A DNA stretch of 64,000 nucleotides from Terriglobia bacterium. Lineage in GTDB: Bacteria > Acidobacteriota > Terriglobia > Terriglobales > Acidobacteriaceae. The DNA is taken from contig JAIQGE010000021.1 of NCBI GenBank assembly GCA_020072815.1, forward strand, positions 1 through 64,000, written 5' to 3'. A program made the translations under genes and the position numbers. This document shows, one piece after another, positions 26,299-35,510 of the stretch (position 1 is its first letter; each line of letters starts with the position of its first letter). The notes beneath the pieces were generated by a model. That model was not told the origin of the DNA, made no database searches, and was given only the letters and a program-made list of their open reading frames with translations.

Positions 26299-27147
26299 TC
26301 AGGGCCAGTCGGTAAATGCCTTCCCCCTCCGCACCATCGCCGCGGCAATTTCCTTGAGCAGCTTGGCCGCGACCATGGCCGTCTGATCGTGGAAGTCGCG
26401 CGTCGGGTTGTATTCCACAATGTCGGCGCCGACGATAGGCACACGCAGGCTTTGGATCATCGTCAGCGCGTCGCGGACGGACATCCCACCCGGCTCGTAG
26501 TGCGACACGCCGGGAGCAAACGCTGGATCAAGCACGTCAAGATCAAAGGAAATGTAAAGCGGGCCTGCAAGATTCCATGGCGCAAAGCGGTGCAGCTCAC
26601 GCATGGTGATCACTTCCGCGCCGAACCTCTTTGCCTGCTCGGCCTGATGGCCGTTGATGGTGCGAATCCCTACTTGCACCAGCCGCCGCGCCAGTTTTTC
26701 TTCCATGATGCGCGCGAAAGGACACGCGTGCGAGAGATGGTTGCCGCCGAGCTGGTCATACAGGTCTGGATGAGCGTCAAAATGCAAAATCGTCAGGTCA
26801 GGCCAGCGCGGGCGGAAGCCTTTCACAATGGGATAGGTGATGGAATGGTCGCCACCCAGGCAGATCAGCGGATGACCCAGGCCCAGAGTCCGCCATACGC
26901 CGGCTTCAATCGCGGCGAACGCGGGGATGGGATTTTCCGGAAGCTCCAGGTCGCCGGCATCGTTGAATGAATTGGGTCTGCCCAGATCCAAGCCGTCTTC
27001 CGTCCACAGATTGGTGGAGTCCGAGTAAAGCGCCGCGCGAATCAACTTTGGCGCCTGCGCCGGCCCGCGCAGAAAACTGGAGTTGGCGTCAAAGGGAATG
27101 CCCAGCAGGGAAATGGTTTCCTGAGCGGGATGGGCATCGGCGGCCAT
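26299..27147 (-). CDS. speB: Agmatinase/arginase-family (ureohydrolase) protein
   Basis: A 282-residue manganese ureohydrolase, most like agmatinase (agmatine to putrescine and urea). The metal-binding motifs are LGGDHSITYPIV (His), ILHFDAHPDLYD (Asp-His-Asp) and YISFDLDVLDPAFAPG (Asp-Asp). All six metal ligands expected for the family appear present. No arginine decarboxylase gene adjoins, so arginase, agmatinase or another guanidino substrate cannot be separated by context. Its stop lies close to the end of the convergent toxin gene. Confidence 0.88.
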   Translation of the reverse strand: MAADAHPAQETISLLGIPFDANSSFLRGPAQAPKLIRAALYSDSTNLWTEDGLDLGRPNSFNDAGDLELPENPIPAFAAIEAGVWRTLGLGHPLICLGGDHSITYPIVKGFRPRWPDLTILHFDAHPDLYDQLGGNHLSHACPFARIMEEKLARRLVQVGIRTINGHQAEQAKRFGAEVITMRELHRFAPWNLAGPLYISFDLDVLDPAFAPGVSHYEPGGMSVRDALTMIQSLRVPIVGADIVEYNPTRDFHDQTAMVAAKLLKEIAAAMVRRGKAFTDWP

Positions 27148-27178
27148 TAGCGTGCGGTTGCAAGGACGAAAACTATTT

Positions 27179-28315
27179 TTACTGGGCTTTTGTCGGGCGA
27201 AAGTCTCTGATGGTCAAGACACAGAAGGGATCGCCCACAGGAACAGGAAAAGGCGGCGTCCTTGGCTTCTTGAGGTGGGCCTCAGTAAAGCTAAGACGAA
27301 GACCTTCGGACGGCTGCTTCGGAATATCTTCCAGCTTCGCCGCGGGCACAAAACCGTTGTTGCGCCACAGGAACAGCTGGACAAAATTATCAAATGTGTC
27401 TTCTCCGTCCTTTTCGCTGCCCACCTTGAATAGTTTAAATTCGGGCCAGCTTCGGCGGTAAAACTCCTCGACTTCCGCTATAGTCATGGGAAGAACGTAT
27501 TGATAGATGCGCAGCTCAGGGTAGTCCTTCCATCGGCCCTCAACAGCGCTTTGCACGGTATCTTCGGTTTCCTTGGGCAAGAAGGCTGCCTTGTCGGGCA
27601 AGGGGATCCGCTTGGCATCCATGAGCAGCAAGTACATGAGATGGGTGCCGGCGCCGACATCCCGCATCACTTCAATCGCTTCATCGCGCTGACGGTTGCG
27701 GGCCAGATAGTTTGCCAGTGTTTCCCGGTACAGGACGTTGCGGGGATCGAGTTCCACCGCCTTTCGGCCCGCCTGCACCGCCAGATTCAGGTCCACGTAG
27801 ACCCAGGCCATAGTGTCGTTACGCCAGCCAAAATTGCGGATGCCATAAAGCCGCTCCTTCCAGTAATAAGCGGCGGCATTGTTGGGTTGCAACGCGACCA
27901 CGCGATCACAATATCCTGCCGCGCGGTCCGCCTTCTCGCGCCGCGACTTTTCCGCCTCTCCTAAATCCTGGGCCATTTTGGATTTGCCGCTGAGAGCGAC
28001 CGGGGTAAACATGATCTCTGCCCGGGTTAAGCGCGCGGCCAGCAACAGCGCTTCTACGTCATCCGGCTGGGAGGCCAGGTAGTCGCTCAATTGCTTGGTC
28101 GCTTCCAGGATGCCTTTCTGGAGCTGTTGCTCAGAAACAGAGATTGGTTTGGCTGCTTCAACTGCCTCCGCCATTTCGGCCAATTTCTGGATCTTTTCAA
28201 ATGAGGGCTTCTTCGCCCCGCCCGCACTGCACCAGAGAGCCAGTTGGAGGGAAAGAACGCAGCCTGTAATGCCGCAGGCGCGTTTCATATAGGACCATTT
28301 TGGTAAGGTTTGCAT
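27179..28315 (-). CDS. Exported TPR-like protein
   Basis: A 378-residue protein. An AAAGGAGG sits seven bases before the ATG at 28315, fixing this start despite a second Met at residue 10. A signal peptide follows (MKRACGITGCVLSLQLALWC in part). Residues about 60-240 are helical repeats resembling TPRs (CDRVVALQPNNAAAYYWKERL, AGRKAVELDPRNVLYRETLANYL). The C-terminal 130 residues are unassigned. The agmatinase gene starts 31 bases downstream, so both may share a transcript. Confidence 0.75.
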   Translation of the reverse strand: MQTLPKWSYMKRACGITGCVLSLQLALWCSAGGAKKPSFEKIQKLAEMAEAVEAAKPISVSEQQLQKGILEATKQLSDYLASQPDDVEALLLAARLTRAEIMFTPVALSGKSKMAQDLGEAEKSRREKADRAAGYCDRVVALQPNNAAAYYWKERLYGIRNFGWRNDTMAWVYVDLNLAVQAGRKAVELDPRNVLYRETLANYLARNRQRDEAIEVMRDVGAGTHLMYLLLMDAKRIPLPDKAAFLPKETEDTVQSAVEGRWKDYPELRIYQYVLPMTIAEVEEFYRRSWPEFKLFKVGSEKDGEDTFDNFVQLFLWRNNGFVPAAKLEDIPKQPSEGLRLSFTEAHLKKPRTPPFPVPVGDPFCVLTIRDFRPTKAQ

Positions 28316-28582
28316 AGTCGCCTCCTTTTGAGACGTTCGATGAGGCAGCCCGTGGAGACCCTAGGGCGTCTTGGGGGGATTCTTACCCAGGAATCATACT
28401 CCTATTCTTTAGGATGTCGTGCAGCAATCTCCTTGAAAACGCGGCCAGCAGAGGATTGTCGAGCGATGTCAGCACTCAGGGCGCAGATTGCGGCAGCGCC
28501 GGCAACGAGCGAGCTTGTAAATTGATTGACAGAGGTAGCGCGCTCATCTAATGTTGAACATGTTCATATAAAGATTTCAGCC

Positions 28583-29323
28583 ATGAACGCCTCCCGCACC
28601 TTTCTCACCGCCGAATGGCGAATGGCCGCCATGCTCAACTATGAAGTTGACGCCGCCTTGCTGGAGAAGCTCGTTCCTTCGGGGACCGAGCTCGATCGCT
28701 GGCAGGGCAAGCTCTTCGTCAGCCTGGTGGGATTCCGGTTTCTGAATACCAAGGTACTGGGGATGGCGATTCCGTTCCATCGCAACTTTGACGAAGTGAA
28801 TCTGCGTTTTTATGTCCGCCGGCGGGCGGGGGACGAAGTCCGGCGCGGCGTGGTGTTCATCCGCGAGATTGTTCCGCGATGGGCCATCGCCACCGTGGCG
28901 CGGGTGGTTTACAACGAGAACTACGTCGCCCTGCCCATGTGGCACCGCATCGACCCGCGCGAGGACGGCGGCGTCAACGCCGAGTATGGCTGGCGGACCA
29001 GCCAGGGCCGGAACCAAATCCACCTGAGAACGTCTGGCGCAGCCACGCTGCCGGAAGAAGGGTCGGAAGAACAGTTCATCACCGAGCATTATTGGGGCTA
29101 CGCTGCGCAGCGTGACGGCGGCTGCGTGGAGTATCGCGTGGAGCATCCTTCCTGGCGAGTGTGGCGGGCGGCGAGCGTCCAATTTGAAGGCCACACCGAA
29201 GATCTCTACGGCCCCGAACTGGCGGCGGTGCTGAAACGCAGGCCGGCGTCGGCATTTCTGGCCGAAGGATCAGAAGTTACCGTGCGCAAGGGAAGCAGAC
29301 TCATGAAAGATGACGGTGGTTAG
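28583..29323 (+). CDS. DUF2071 (YqjF-type) protein
   Basis: A 246-residue protein matching DUF2071, an uncharacterised family related to acetoacetate decarboxylase-like folds. Diagnostic segments are FLTAEWRMAAMLNYEVD, GTELDRWQGKLFVSLVGFRF (in part) and FDEVNLRFYVRR. The ATG at 28583 fits the family start; the TTG at 28526 adds 19 non-conserved residues. It stands alone, divergent from the TPR gene. Function is unknown. Confidence 0.85.
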   Translation: MNASRTFLTAEWRMAAMLNYEVDAALLEKLVPSGTELDRWQGKLFVSLVGFRFLNTKVLGMAIPFHRNFDEVNLRFYVRRRAGDEVRRGVVFIREIVPRWAIATVARVVYNENYVALPMWHRIDPREDGGVNAEYGWRTSQGRNQIHLRTSGAATLPEEGSEEQFITEHYWGYAAQRDGGCVEYRVEHPSWRVWRAASVQFEGHTEDLYGPELAAVLKRRPASAFLAEGSEVTVRKGSRLMKDDGG

Positions 29324-29617
29324 CACGACCACCTCTACCGAAGGGTAGCTTCGTGCTTCAGGCATTCGACTGCCACGATCGGAACTGGTATAAACAACTC
29401 CGTCGGCAGAGCACGCGGCTAGTTTGAATCTCAAGCTGGTCTTGTTATCGCTCACCGATACTTGGTTCGACTCCAAGCTTTGACATGGGTGTAAACCATT
29501 ACGTCCCGTGCGGCGGAGCCAGCCTTCGGGTAAACCGGGTTTCAGCCCTGTGGGTTCAGCCCCCCGTTGCAACCTGGTGGCTCTGCCGTGTGGGCTTATC
29601 GGGGAGGGTTCCGGCGC

Positions 29618-30400
29618 ATGGTCGAATTTGTGGCAGTTCTGGCGGTGGCGGTCGTAACGCTGGCCCTGGCGATCAGGCTGTTTCCCTTCAAACGCATGAT
29701 TGTTTACGAGTATCAGAAAGCGTTGAAATACTACAAAGGACGCTGTACCGGCACTTTGGGTCCAGGAAGCTATTGGTTCTTTCCCCGCTCCACCTCCATC
29801 GTGCCCGTCGACATGCGGCCGGAATTCGTGACGATCCAGGGGCAGGACGTTTTGAGCTCCGACGGGGTTACGCTGAAGATCAGCCTGGCTGCCGAGTTTG
29901 AGGTTGCAGACGCCAACCTGGCTGTCAACAAGAATGCGAACTATCGCACCAGCCTGTACCTGACGCTGCAACTGGCGTTGCGCGAAATCGTCGGCAAGGA
30001 AAAAATTGAGGCGGTGCTGGAAAACCGCAACGGGATTGGCGCTCAACTGATGGAGCTGACCTCAGGCAAAGCCTCAGACTACGGATTGAAGCTGATCAAG
30101 GCCGATGTGAAAGACATTATGTTCTCCGGTGATATGAAAAACGCGTTCTCTCAAGTAGTAAAAGCCCAGAAGGAAGGTCAAGCAGCGCTGGAGCGTGCGC
30201 GAGGAGAAACCGCCGCCCTGCGCAGCCTGGCAAATGCTGCCCGGACCATGGACGACAATCCAAATCTTCTTCAACTCCGCGCGCTCCAGACAATCTCTGA
30301 GTCTTCCGGCAATACGCTAGTGTTGGGCGTTCCTGATCAGTTTTCGGTCCCCAGACGTTCTGAGAAACGCGGGGGCGCTCAGGGCAAGAAGGAAGAATAA
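29618..30400 (+). CDS. Slipin/stomatin-like SPFH-domain protein
   Basis: A 260-residue membrane protein with an N-terminal transmembrane helix (VEFVAVLAVAVVTLALAIRL) and an SPFH/Band 7 domain (VDMRPEFVTIQGQDVLSSDG, ALREIVGKEKIEAVLENRN). These proteins form ring-like membrane scaffolds. A coiled-coil region (about 190-225, AQKEGQAALERARGETAAL) follows. GGGGAGGG about nine bases upstream supports the ATG at 29618. No NfeD-type protease partner is adjacent. The 294-base spacer before it shows no recognised site. Confidence 0.85.
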   Translation: MVEFVAVLAVAVVTLALAIRLFPFKRMIVYEYQKALKYYKGRCTGTLGPGSYWFFPRSTSIVPVDMRPEFVTIQGQDVLSSDGVTLKISLAAEFEVADANLAVNKNANYRTSLYLTLQLALREIVGKEKIEAVLENRNGIGAQLMELTSGKASDYGLKLIKADVKDIMFSGDMKNAFSQVVKAQKEGQAALERARGETAALRSLANAARTMDDNPNLLQLRALQTISESSGNTLVLGVPDQFSVPRRSEKRGGAQGKKEE

Positions 30401-30699
30401 AGCCCCGTCCAAACCTGCAGCGGGCAGCTTGATTCTCTCTTACGAAAGCGCGTCTTTCGCGCCGGACGACTGTCGGATTTTCAACCCGCACAGGTGAACC
30501 ACCCACGGTACAAGTCCTTCCGGTGTTTGTGTTCGCTCGACACAGGTGTGGGTCCTGTTTGGCCTGGTATCAAGACCTTCGCGAAACGAGCAAGTGCTTG
30601 TAAATAAGCCATTTAGCAGGAAGGCCTGATGGCACGCAGTGTGCACTATCCACCAGCGCAAATCCCCCGACCAATCTGAAAACTCAGGAGGCCCGATCC
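30401..30699. other. Gene-free spacer
   Basis: No gene, terminator hairpin with a T-run, or known riboswitch was recognised in these 299 bases. The only clear element is the AGGAGG at 30686-30691, eight bases before the next ATG. The region could hold a long leader for the lipoprotein gene. Confidence 0.5.
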
Positions 30700-32025
30700 A
30701 TGAAGCGGGTTCTTGCTCTAACTGCTGTAGCTTTAGTGTTTGCTATGTCCTTGGTTGGCTGCGGAAGCAGCAACCCTGCCGTAAATGCGACCAACGCATC
30801 CATCTTCACGGGGGACGCAGTCAATCCGGCGATCCTCAAGTTTGAACTGACGATCAGCGCCGTCACACTGACAGGCACATCGCCCACCCCGACGACCGGT
30901 AATCTTCTGAGCAAGCCGGCGGAGGTTGAATTCGTGCACCAAGCCGGCACCTTCGAGCCTCTGGCTCTGATCAACATTCCTGCCGGAACATATTCTGGCG
31001 CTACCCTGACGGTTGGCAACCCTGAGTTGGTGGTCGTAAACGGCACAACGCCGGCCAGCGTCCCGGTCACGCTTTCGGGCAGCACGGTTACCGTGAGCTT
31101 CAGCCCGGCCGTCACGGTCACCGCCACCAGCAACTCGCAGATCAACTTCGATCTCGACCTGGCGTCTTCGGTCACGCTCAACGGCAGCCCGACGATCACT
31201 TCGGCGACGGTCGCCCCTAAATTCAACGTGACCACGTCCACGGTGAACGCCTCTGGCAATGAAGACAGCGACAGCGGAGAAATCGACGATGTGCACGGCA
31301 ACGTCACGAACATTACCGCTCCGAACTTTACCGTCCAGACCAAAGAAGCAACTCTCACGTTCGCCACTGACACCAGCACCCAATTCAAAGACGGCATTAC
31401 CCAGCTTTCTGACATGAAGGTGGGCGACATCGTGGAAGTGGACGGCAAGACCAAGGCTGACGGCACCAAGCTGGCGACCAAGGTCGAGAGGGAAAGCACA
31501 TCGTCCGGCGATGAAGCTGAAGGCGTGATCAGCGCGGTGACCGGCGCTCCGGCTACGGCCATTACCATTGCGCACCAGGTCAGCGCCTCGACTCCAGCTG
31601 CGCCTCCTGTGACTGTGGACATCACGATCAACGCTTCCACGGTGTTCAGCGTGCGCGCCGACAAACTCAGCGTGAGCGCTCCGGCGTTTGACGCTTCGCA
31701 CATCGGCAAAGGCCAGCGCATTGAAGCTGACGCCGCCGCTGCCGGCTCGCCGCTGGTGGCCACCAAACTGAAACTGCGCGAGCAGGGTATTGTAGGGACG
31801 GTAGCAGCATCGCCGGCCCCGACCGCCAGTGCGTTCACCTTGACCATCGATCCGGCCTCGGCGTTCGGCAAGCTGAGTGGGGCGACCTCAGTGGCCGTGA
31901 CTATCCCGAGTGGCGGAAACGTGAAAGTAACGCCCACGGCCGGCGCCACCGTACTGGTACGCGGTCTGGTGTTCGTCAACGGCGCTACCTACACGATGAT
32001 CGGTACTCGCGAAGACAACAATTAA
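30700..32025 (+). CDS. Lipoprotein with DUF4382- and DUF5666-like domains
   Basis: A 441-residue lipoprotein: signal peptide RVLALTAVALVFAMSLVGCG with the lipobox LVGC (Cys about residue 23). Residues about 45-170 form a beta-rich DUF4382-like domain (ILKFELTISAVTLTG, INIPAGTYSGATLTV). From about 195 to the end are DUF5666-type repeats (DDVHGNVTNITAPNFTVQT, DMKVGDIVEVDGKTKADGTKLATKVE in parts), small beta-barrels seen in secreted proteins. The protein is rich in Thr, Ala and Val and has few charges. It stands alone with its own RBS and terminator. It is probably exposed on the cell surface or periplasm; function is unknown. Confidence 0.8.
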   Translation: MKRVLALTAVALVFAMSLVGCGSSNPAVNATNASIFTGDAVNPAILKFELTISAVTLTGTSPTPTTGNLLSKPAEVEFVHQAGTFEPLALINIPAGTYSGATLTVGNPELVVVNGTTPASVPVTLSGSTVTVSFSPAVTVTATSNSQINFDLDLASSVTLNGSPTITSATVAPKFNVTTSTVNASGNEDSDSGEIDDVHGNVTNITAPNFTVQTKEATLTFATDTSTQFKDGITQLSDMKVGDIVEVDGKTKADGTKLATKVERESTSSGDEAEGVISAVTGAPATAITIAHQVSASTPAAPPVTVDITINASTVFSVRADKLSVSAPAFDASHIGKGQRIEADAAAAGSPLVATKLKLREQGIVGTVAASPAPTASAFTLTIDPASAFGKLSGATSVAVTIPSGGNVKVTPTAGATVLVRGLVFVNGATYTMIGTREDNN

Positions 32026-32058
32026 CCAGGAGTTTCTCCTCGCATGTTCTTTTTTTGG

Positions 32059-32090
32059 GGCCCGCTACGGCGGGCCTCTTTTTCTTTTTT
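32059..32090 (+). terminator. Intrinsic terminator after the lipoprotein gene
   Basis: GGCCCGC (32059-32065), loop TACG and GCGGGCC (32070-32076) form a perfect 7-bp stem followed by TCTTTTTCTTTTTT. A T-run also precedes the stem. Confidence 0.9.
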
Positions 32091-32162
32091 AGACGCCTTG
32101 CGGGAAACCTGCGGCGATCCTTCTATTGACGCCATCCCGCGCAGGTGGTTTCCTTAGACAGC

Positions 32163-33149
32163 ATGGAATTGCGCAAAGATCCCATCACACGCTCCTGGGT
32201 CATCGTGGGCGACGACGCGGAGAAGCCTGTACAAAGCGGCTATTGCCCGTTCTGTCCCGGATCGCCCAACGCCCCGCAGGTAATCACCACGTTGGGCTCC
32301 AGCGAGCCCGGCGCCGGACCGGTGATGGCCATGGTGCATCCTTCGCCCCTGTACCGCATTGAGGGCGAGCCGCATCGCCACGCCGAGGGCATCTATGACG
32401 CCATGAACACCGTGGGCGCGCATGAAGTCCTGGTGCAGAGCATCCGGCACGATATTGAGCTGTGGCAGTCCTCTGACGCCGAGATCTCGCAATTCCTCAC
32501 CCTGGCCGCGCAACGCATACAGGACTTGAAGCATGACATTCGCTTCAAATACGTGACCATGTTCAAGAATTACGGGCAGCCGGCCGGCCAGGAATTTGGA
32601 CATCCGGTTTCGGAAATCACCGCCACCACCTTTGTCCCGCGCCGCGTGCTGTACGAGCTGCGCGCGTGCCGCGACTACTATCAGGAAAAAGAGCGGTGCG
32701 TTTTCTGCGACACTTTGGGTCAGGAACTGCGCAACCCGGTGCGGATCGTGGAGACCCGCGGCAACTATGTGGCGCTGTGTCCGTTTGCCTCGCGCGTGCC
32801 TTACGAACTCTGGATCATGCCGCAGAAGCACGATTCCTCCTTCGAGCGTTCCATCAACGCCAAGGCAGCGCATCTGGCCGACCTGAGCAGCCTGATTCGC
32901 CACACCTTCCAGCGCGTGCTCAGCATCGCTGAGTCCTTTCACATGGTGCTGCACACCGTCCCCAACACCTACCAGAAATCGAACGTGCTGCAGTACTGGA
33001 AGACCGTGGACGAGGACTACCACTGGCACATTGAAATCCTGCCCATCATGGTCGCCAAGGCCAAACCGTATTTCCTCAAAGAGGTTTACTACACGCCGAT
33101 TTCGTCCGAAGTGGCGGCAGAACGTTTGCGGAAGTTGGAGACAAGATAA
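32163..33149 (+). CDS. GalT-like nucleotidyltransferase (HIT superfamily) with altered active site
   Basis: A 328-residue protein with the overall sequence of galactose-1-phosphate uridylyltransferase. The start ELRKDPITRSWVIV, a zinc-type CPFCPG (about residues 25-30), FKNYGQPAGQEFGHP, a second Cys pair (CVFCD) and a late DYHWHIEILPI (287-289 HxH) are all GalT features. The catalytic motif, normally HPHxQ with the second His as nucleophile, is HPVSE here (147-151), so the nucleophile is Val and the Gln is Glu. Activity as a uridylyltransferase is therefore doubtful, and a different phosphorylase, nucleotide-binding or regulatory role is possible. The ATG at 32163 matches the family start; a GTG at 32145 is open. 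No galK or galE is near. Confidence 0.75.
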   Translation: MELRKDPITRSWVIVGDDAEKPVQSGYCPFCPGSPNAPQVITTLGSSEPGAGPVMAMVHPSPLYRIEGEPHRHAEGIYDAMNTVGAHEVLVQSIRHDIELWQSSDAEISQFLTLAAQRIQDLKHDIRFKYVTMFKNYGQPAGQEFGHPVSEITATTFVPRRVLYELRACRDYYQEKERCVFCDTLGQELRNPVRIVETRGNYVALCPFASRVPYELWIMPQKHDSSFERSINAKAAHLADLSSLIRHTFQRVLSIAESFHMVLHTVPNTYQKSNVLQYWKTVDEDYHWHIEILPIMVAKAKPYFLKEVYYTPISSEVAAERLRKLETR

Positions 33150-33151
33150 GG

Positions 33152-33335
33152 CAGTAATTAGCAATTGGCACTTAGCAATCAGCCGCGCAAAGTTCTCCGT
33201 AAGTTTATGATTTAGATAAGCTTTCGGCGACAGCCCCGACTCTTCATAGGGTCAAATCCCTGTGTTCGCGTTTGGGAGAAGCCATTGGGTTTTCGGCTAA
33301 AGGCCAATTGCTAGTTGCCAGTTGCTAGCTGCTCA
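33152..33335. repeat. Spacer with two TTGCTAG-type repeats
   Basis: CAGTAATTAGCAATTGGCAC..TTAGCAATCAGC at about 33152-33183 and GGCCAATTGCTAGTTGCCAG..TTGCTAGCTGCTC at about 33302-33335 are opposite-orientation members of one family also found at 37343-37380, 41410-41430 and 44315-44350. The 110 bases between them contain no gene. A short AGGG-TCAAAT-CCCT stem there is not a tRNA T-arm. Confidence 0.65.
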
Positions 33336-33382
33336 TTACCAGTGTGTGCGCTTCGTCACTCCTTGGATGAGAGAAACGCGTC

Positions 33383-33388
33383 TATAAT
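33383..33388 (+). promoter_or_regulatory. -10 box of the heme operon
   Basis: A perfect TATAAT 15 bases before the ccsA ATG. Transcription would start near 33395, leaving a leader of about 8 bases. No convincing -35 hexamer was found. It is the only promoter-like site before the ccsA-hemACD run. Confidence 0.5.
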
Positions 33389-33402
33389 TTTCAATTAACT
33401 CC

Positions 33403-34233
33403 ATGCCCTTATTCTGGTTACGAGTCGCGCTGTCGCTCTACACCGTAGGCCTGATCTACGCTTTGGCGTCATTCTGGGGCGGACGCCAGGTGCTCACTCG
33501 CATCACCATGCCCGCGGTGGGCTTGGGCATGACCTTCCATTTTGTCGCGCTGATTGAAAACGCCATGGGGACAGGCGCCTGGACGCCGGCTTCCATGCAC
33601 GAACTGGAGTCCATGCTGGCGTTTCTCTTGATGGTTTTTTTCTTTGTGGTTTACGCCCGATACCGGGCCACCGCTCCCGGCCTGCCGGTTTTCCCGCTGG
33701 TGTTCCTGCTGACCGCTTCGGCGGCGCTGGGATCAAACACTGTGTCGTCGCCCAACCCGTTGTTTGTCAGCAGGCAGTGGATTTTCATCCACGTTGGCCT
33801 GATCTTTATCGGATACTCGGCGCTCCTGTTCAGTTTCATTGCCAGCATCCTGTACTTGATCCAGGAGCGATCTCTCAAGGCAATCAAGACCAAAGCAACC
33901 ACCAACAGCTTCTGGACCAAGTTGCCCGCGCTGGCGGTGATTGATGAGATCGGCTACAAGTGCCTGATCTGGGGATTTCCTTTTATGACCCTGGGGCTGA
34001 TCGCCGGCGCCATTCTGGGCGAATCCAAGCAGGGAGCAGCCTACTTTTACGACGTGAAGATCGTGATCTCCATCGTCACCTGGGTGCTGTATGTGATGGT
34101 GTTGTACACGCGCTGGAGCGCCGGCTGGCGGGGACGCCGCGCCGCCTACCTGGCGACGTTTGCTTTTGCCACCGCGGTCCTGGCTTGGGCCGCCAACAAT
34201 TTGAGCCATACGCACAAGTTTATTGCCAAATGA
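33403..34233 (+). CDS. CcsA/HemX-type cytochrome c assembly or HemA-modulating membrane protein
   Basis: A 276-residue polytopic membrane protein of the CcsA/CcmC/HemX family with about eight hydrophobic segments (for example LFWLRVALSLYTVGLIYALA, FIHVGLIFIGYSALLFSFIA). The position directly before hemA matches hemX of Bacillus (hemAXCD), where the protein tunes HemA levels; CcsA homologues handle heme for cytochrome c maturation. The ATG at 33403 is used. The stop overlaps the hemA ATG by four bases (ATGA). The hemX versus ccsA role cannot be settled from sequence alone. Confidence 0.85.
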   Translation: MPLFWLRVALSLYTVGLIYALASFWGGRQVLTRITMPAVGLGMTFHFVALIENAMGTGAWTPASMHELESMLAFLLMVFFFVVYARYRATAPGLPVFPLVFLLTASAALGSNTVSSPNPLFVSRQWIFIHVGLIFIGYSALLFSFIASILYLIQERSLKAIKTKATTNSFWTKLPALAVIDEIGYKCLIWGFPFMTLGLIAGAILGESKQGAAYFYDVKIVISIVTWVLYVMVLYTRWSAGWRGRRAAYLATFAFATAVLAWAANNLSHTHKFIAK

Positions 34234-35510
34234 AATTCCACCTCATCGGCGTAAATCACTTGAGCGCACCGCTGGAGATGCGCGAGCGGCTGGCTGTCCC
34301 GGAGACCCGGCTGCCGGAGGCGATTGGCGCCCTGGTGAAACAGCCCGGCGTGGACGAAGGCATGGTGATCTCCACTTGCAATCGCGTGGAACTGATCGCC
34401 AGCACGCAGTCGCACGCCGACTTGCGCGGATTCTTGCACAGCTACTTCGGCGTGAGCGGGGACGCCATCGGCTCAAATCTTTATGAATTCCGCGAGCGTG
34501 AAGCCGTGCGCCACGTTTTCCGCGTGGCTTCCAGCCTGGATTCCATGGTGGTGGGCGAAGCGCAGATCCTGGGCCAGGTGAAAGAGGCTTACACCGTTGC
34601 CCGCGGACTGGGAGCGGTCCACTCCAAGCTGGAGGCTCTGCTGTCCCGCGCGTTTGCCGTCGCCAAGAAGGTCCGCTCAGAGACTTCCATCGGCAGCTCC
34701 AGCGTTTCCGTTGCGTCCGTGGCGGTGCAACTGGCGGAACGGATCTTTGGATCGCTGCAAGGCAAGACGGTATATCTGGTGGGCGCCGGTAAAATGGCGG
34801 AACTCGCCGCTCGCCACCTGATCAGCCACGGGGCCGCGCGCATCATCATCAGCAATCGCACCTACGCGCGCGCTGAGGAACTTGCCGAAGAGTTCAACGG
34901 CCAGGCCATTCCTTTTGAGCGTCTCTACGACACCGCCGGCCAGGCTGACATTATTCTCACCTCCACCGGAGCGGCTGATCCGCTGTTTCGCCGCGAGCAC
35001 GGCGAAGCTCTGCTGAAAGGCCGGCGCAATCGTCCCATGTTCTTCATTGATATCGCTGTCCCCCGCAACGTGGCCGCGGAAGTCAACGAACTCGACGGTA
35101 TCTTTGTGTATGACGTGGACGACCTGCAGTCGGTGGCCAGCACCAACAGCGCGGAGCGTAAAAAAGAAGCTGAGCGGGCGGAGAAGATCGTTGAAACCGA
35201 AGTGGACCGTTTTGCCGCGCGCATGAAGTCTCTGCATTTCGTCCCCACGATTCTTTCCCTGCAGGAATATTGTGAAACCATTCGTCAAGCTGAGGTTGAT
35301 AGGATTCGTGGCCGCCTCGGCGGGATTTCTCCCGACCAGGAAGCCGCCATTGACGCCATGACCCGCGGCATCATCAACAAACTGCTGCACACGCCCATTA
35401 CCACGCTGAAGTCGTCGGCTGCCCATCCGGAGGCTGAGACCATCCATGAAATGATTCGCCGCATCTTTAACTTGGACAGCGGCCAAAACAACGGAAAGCC
35501 CAAAGGCTAA
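34230..35510 (+). CDS. hemA: Glutamyl-tRNA reductase
   Basis: A 426-residue HemA, which reduces glutamyl-tRNA to glutamate-1-semialdehyde, the first step of C5 heme synthesis. The N-terminal [19 protein letters not shown] and the catalytic Cys in [12 protein letters not shown] are present. NADPH binding is in [19 protein letters not shown]. The ATG overlaps the ccsA/hemX stop (ATGA) and the stop TAA shares its last base with the hemC ATG (TAATG), so all are translationally coupled. Confidence 0.97.
   Translation: MKFHLIGVNHLSAPLEMRERLAVPETRLPEAIGALVKQPGVDEGMVISTCNRVELIASTQSHADLRGFLHSYFGVSGDAIGSNLYEFREREAVRHVFRVASSLDSMVVGEAQILGQVKEAYTVARGLGAVHSKLEALLSRAFAVAKKVRSETSIGSSSVSVASVAVQLAERIFGSLQGKTVYLVGAGKMAELAARHLISHGAARIIISNRTYARAEELAEEFNGQAIPFERLYDTAGQADIILTSTGAADPLFRREHGEALLKGRRNRPMFFIDIAVPRNVAAEVNELDGIFVYDVDDLQSVASTNSAERKKEAERAEKIVETEVDRFAARMKSLHFVPTILSLQEYCETIRQAEVDRIRGRLGGISPDQEAAIDAMTRGIINKLLHTPITTLKSSAAHPEAETIHEMIRRIFNLDSGQNNGKPKG

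Noticed and set aside
30401-30699. Riboswitch in the spacer before the lipoprotein gene
   Set aside because: No known riboswitch core could be recognised; only the RBS is supported.
33183-33300. Possible tRNA or structured RNA from the AGGGTCAAATCCCT element
   Set aside because: The loop is TCAAAT, not the TTCRANT of a T-arm, and no acceptor, D-arm or anticodon stem can be built around it.
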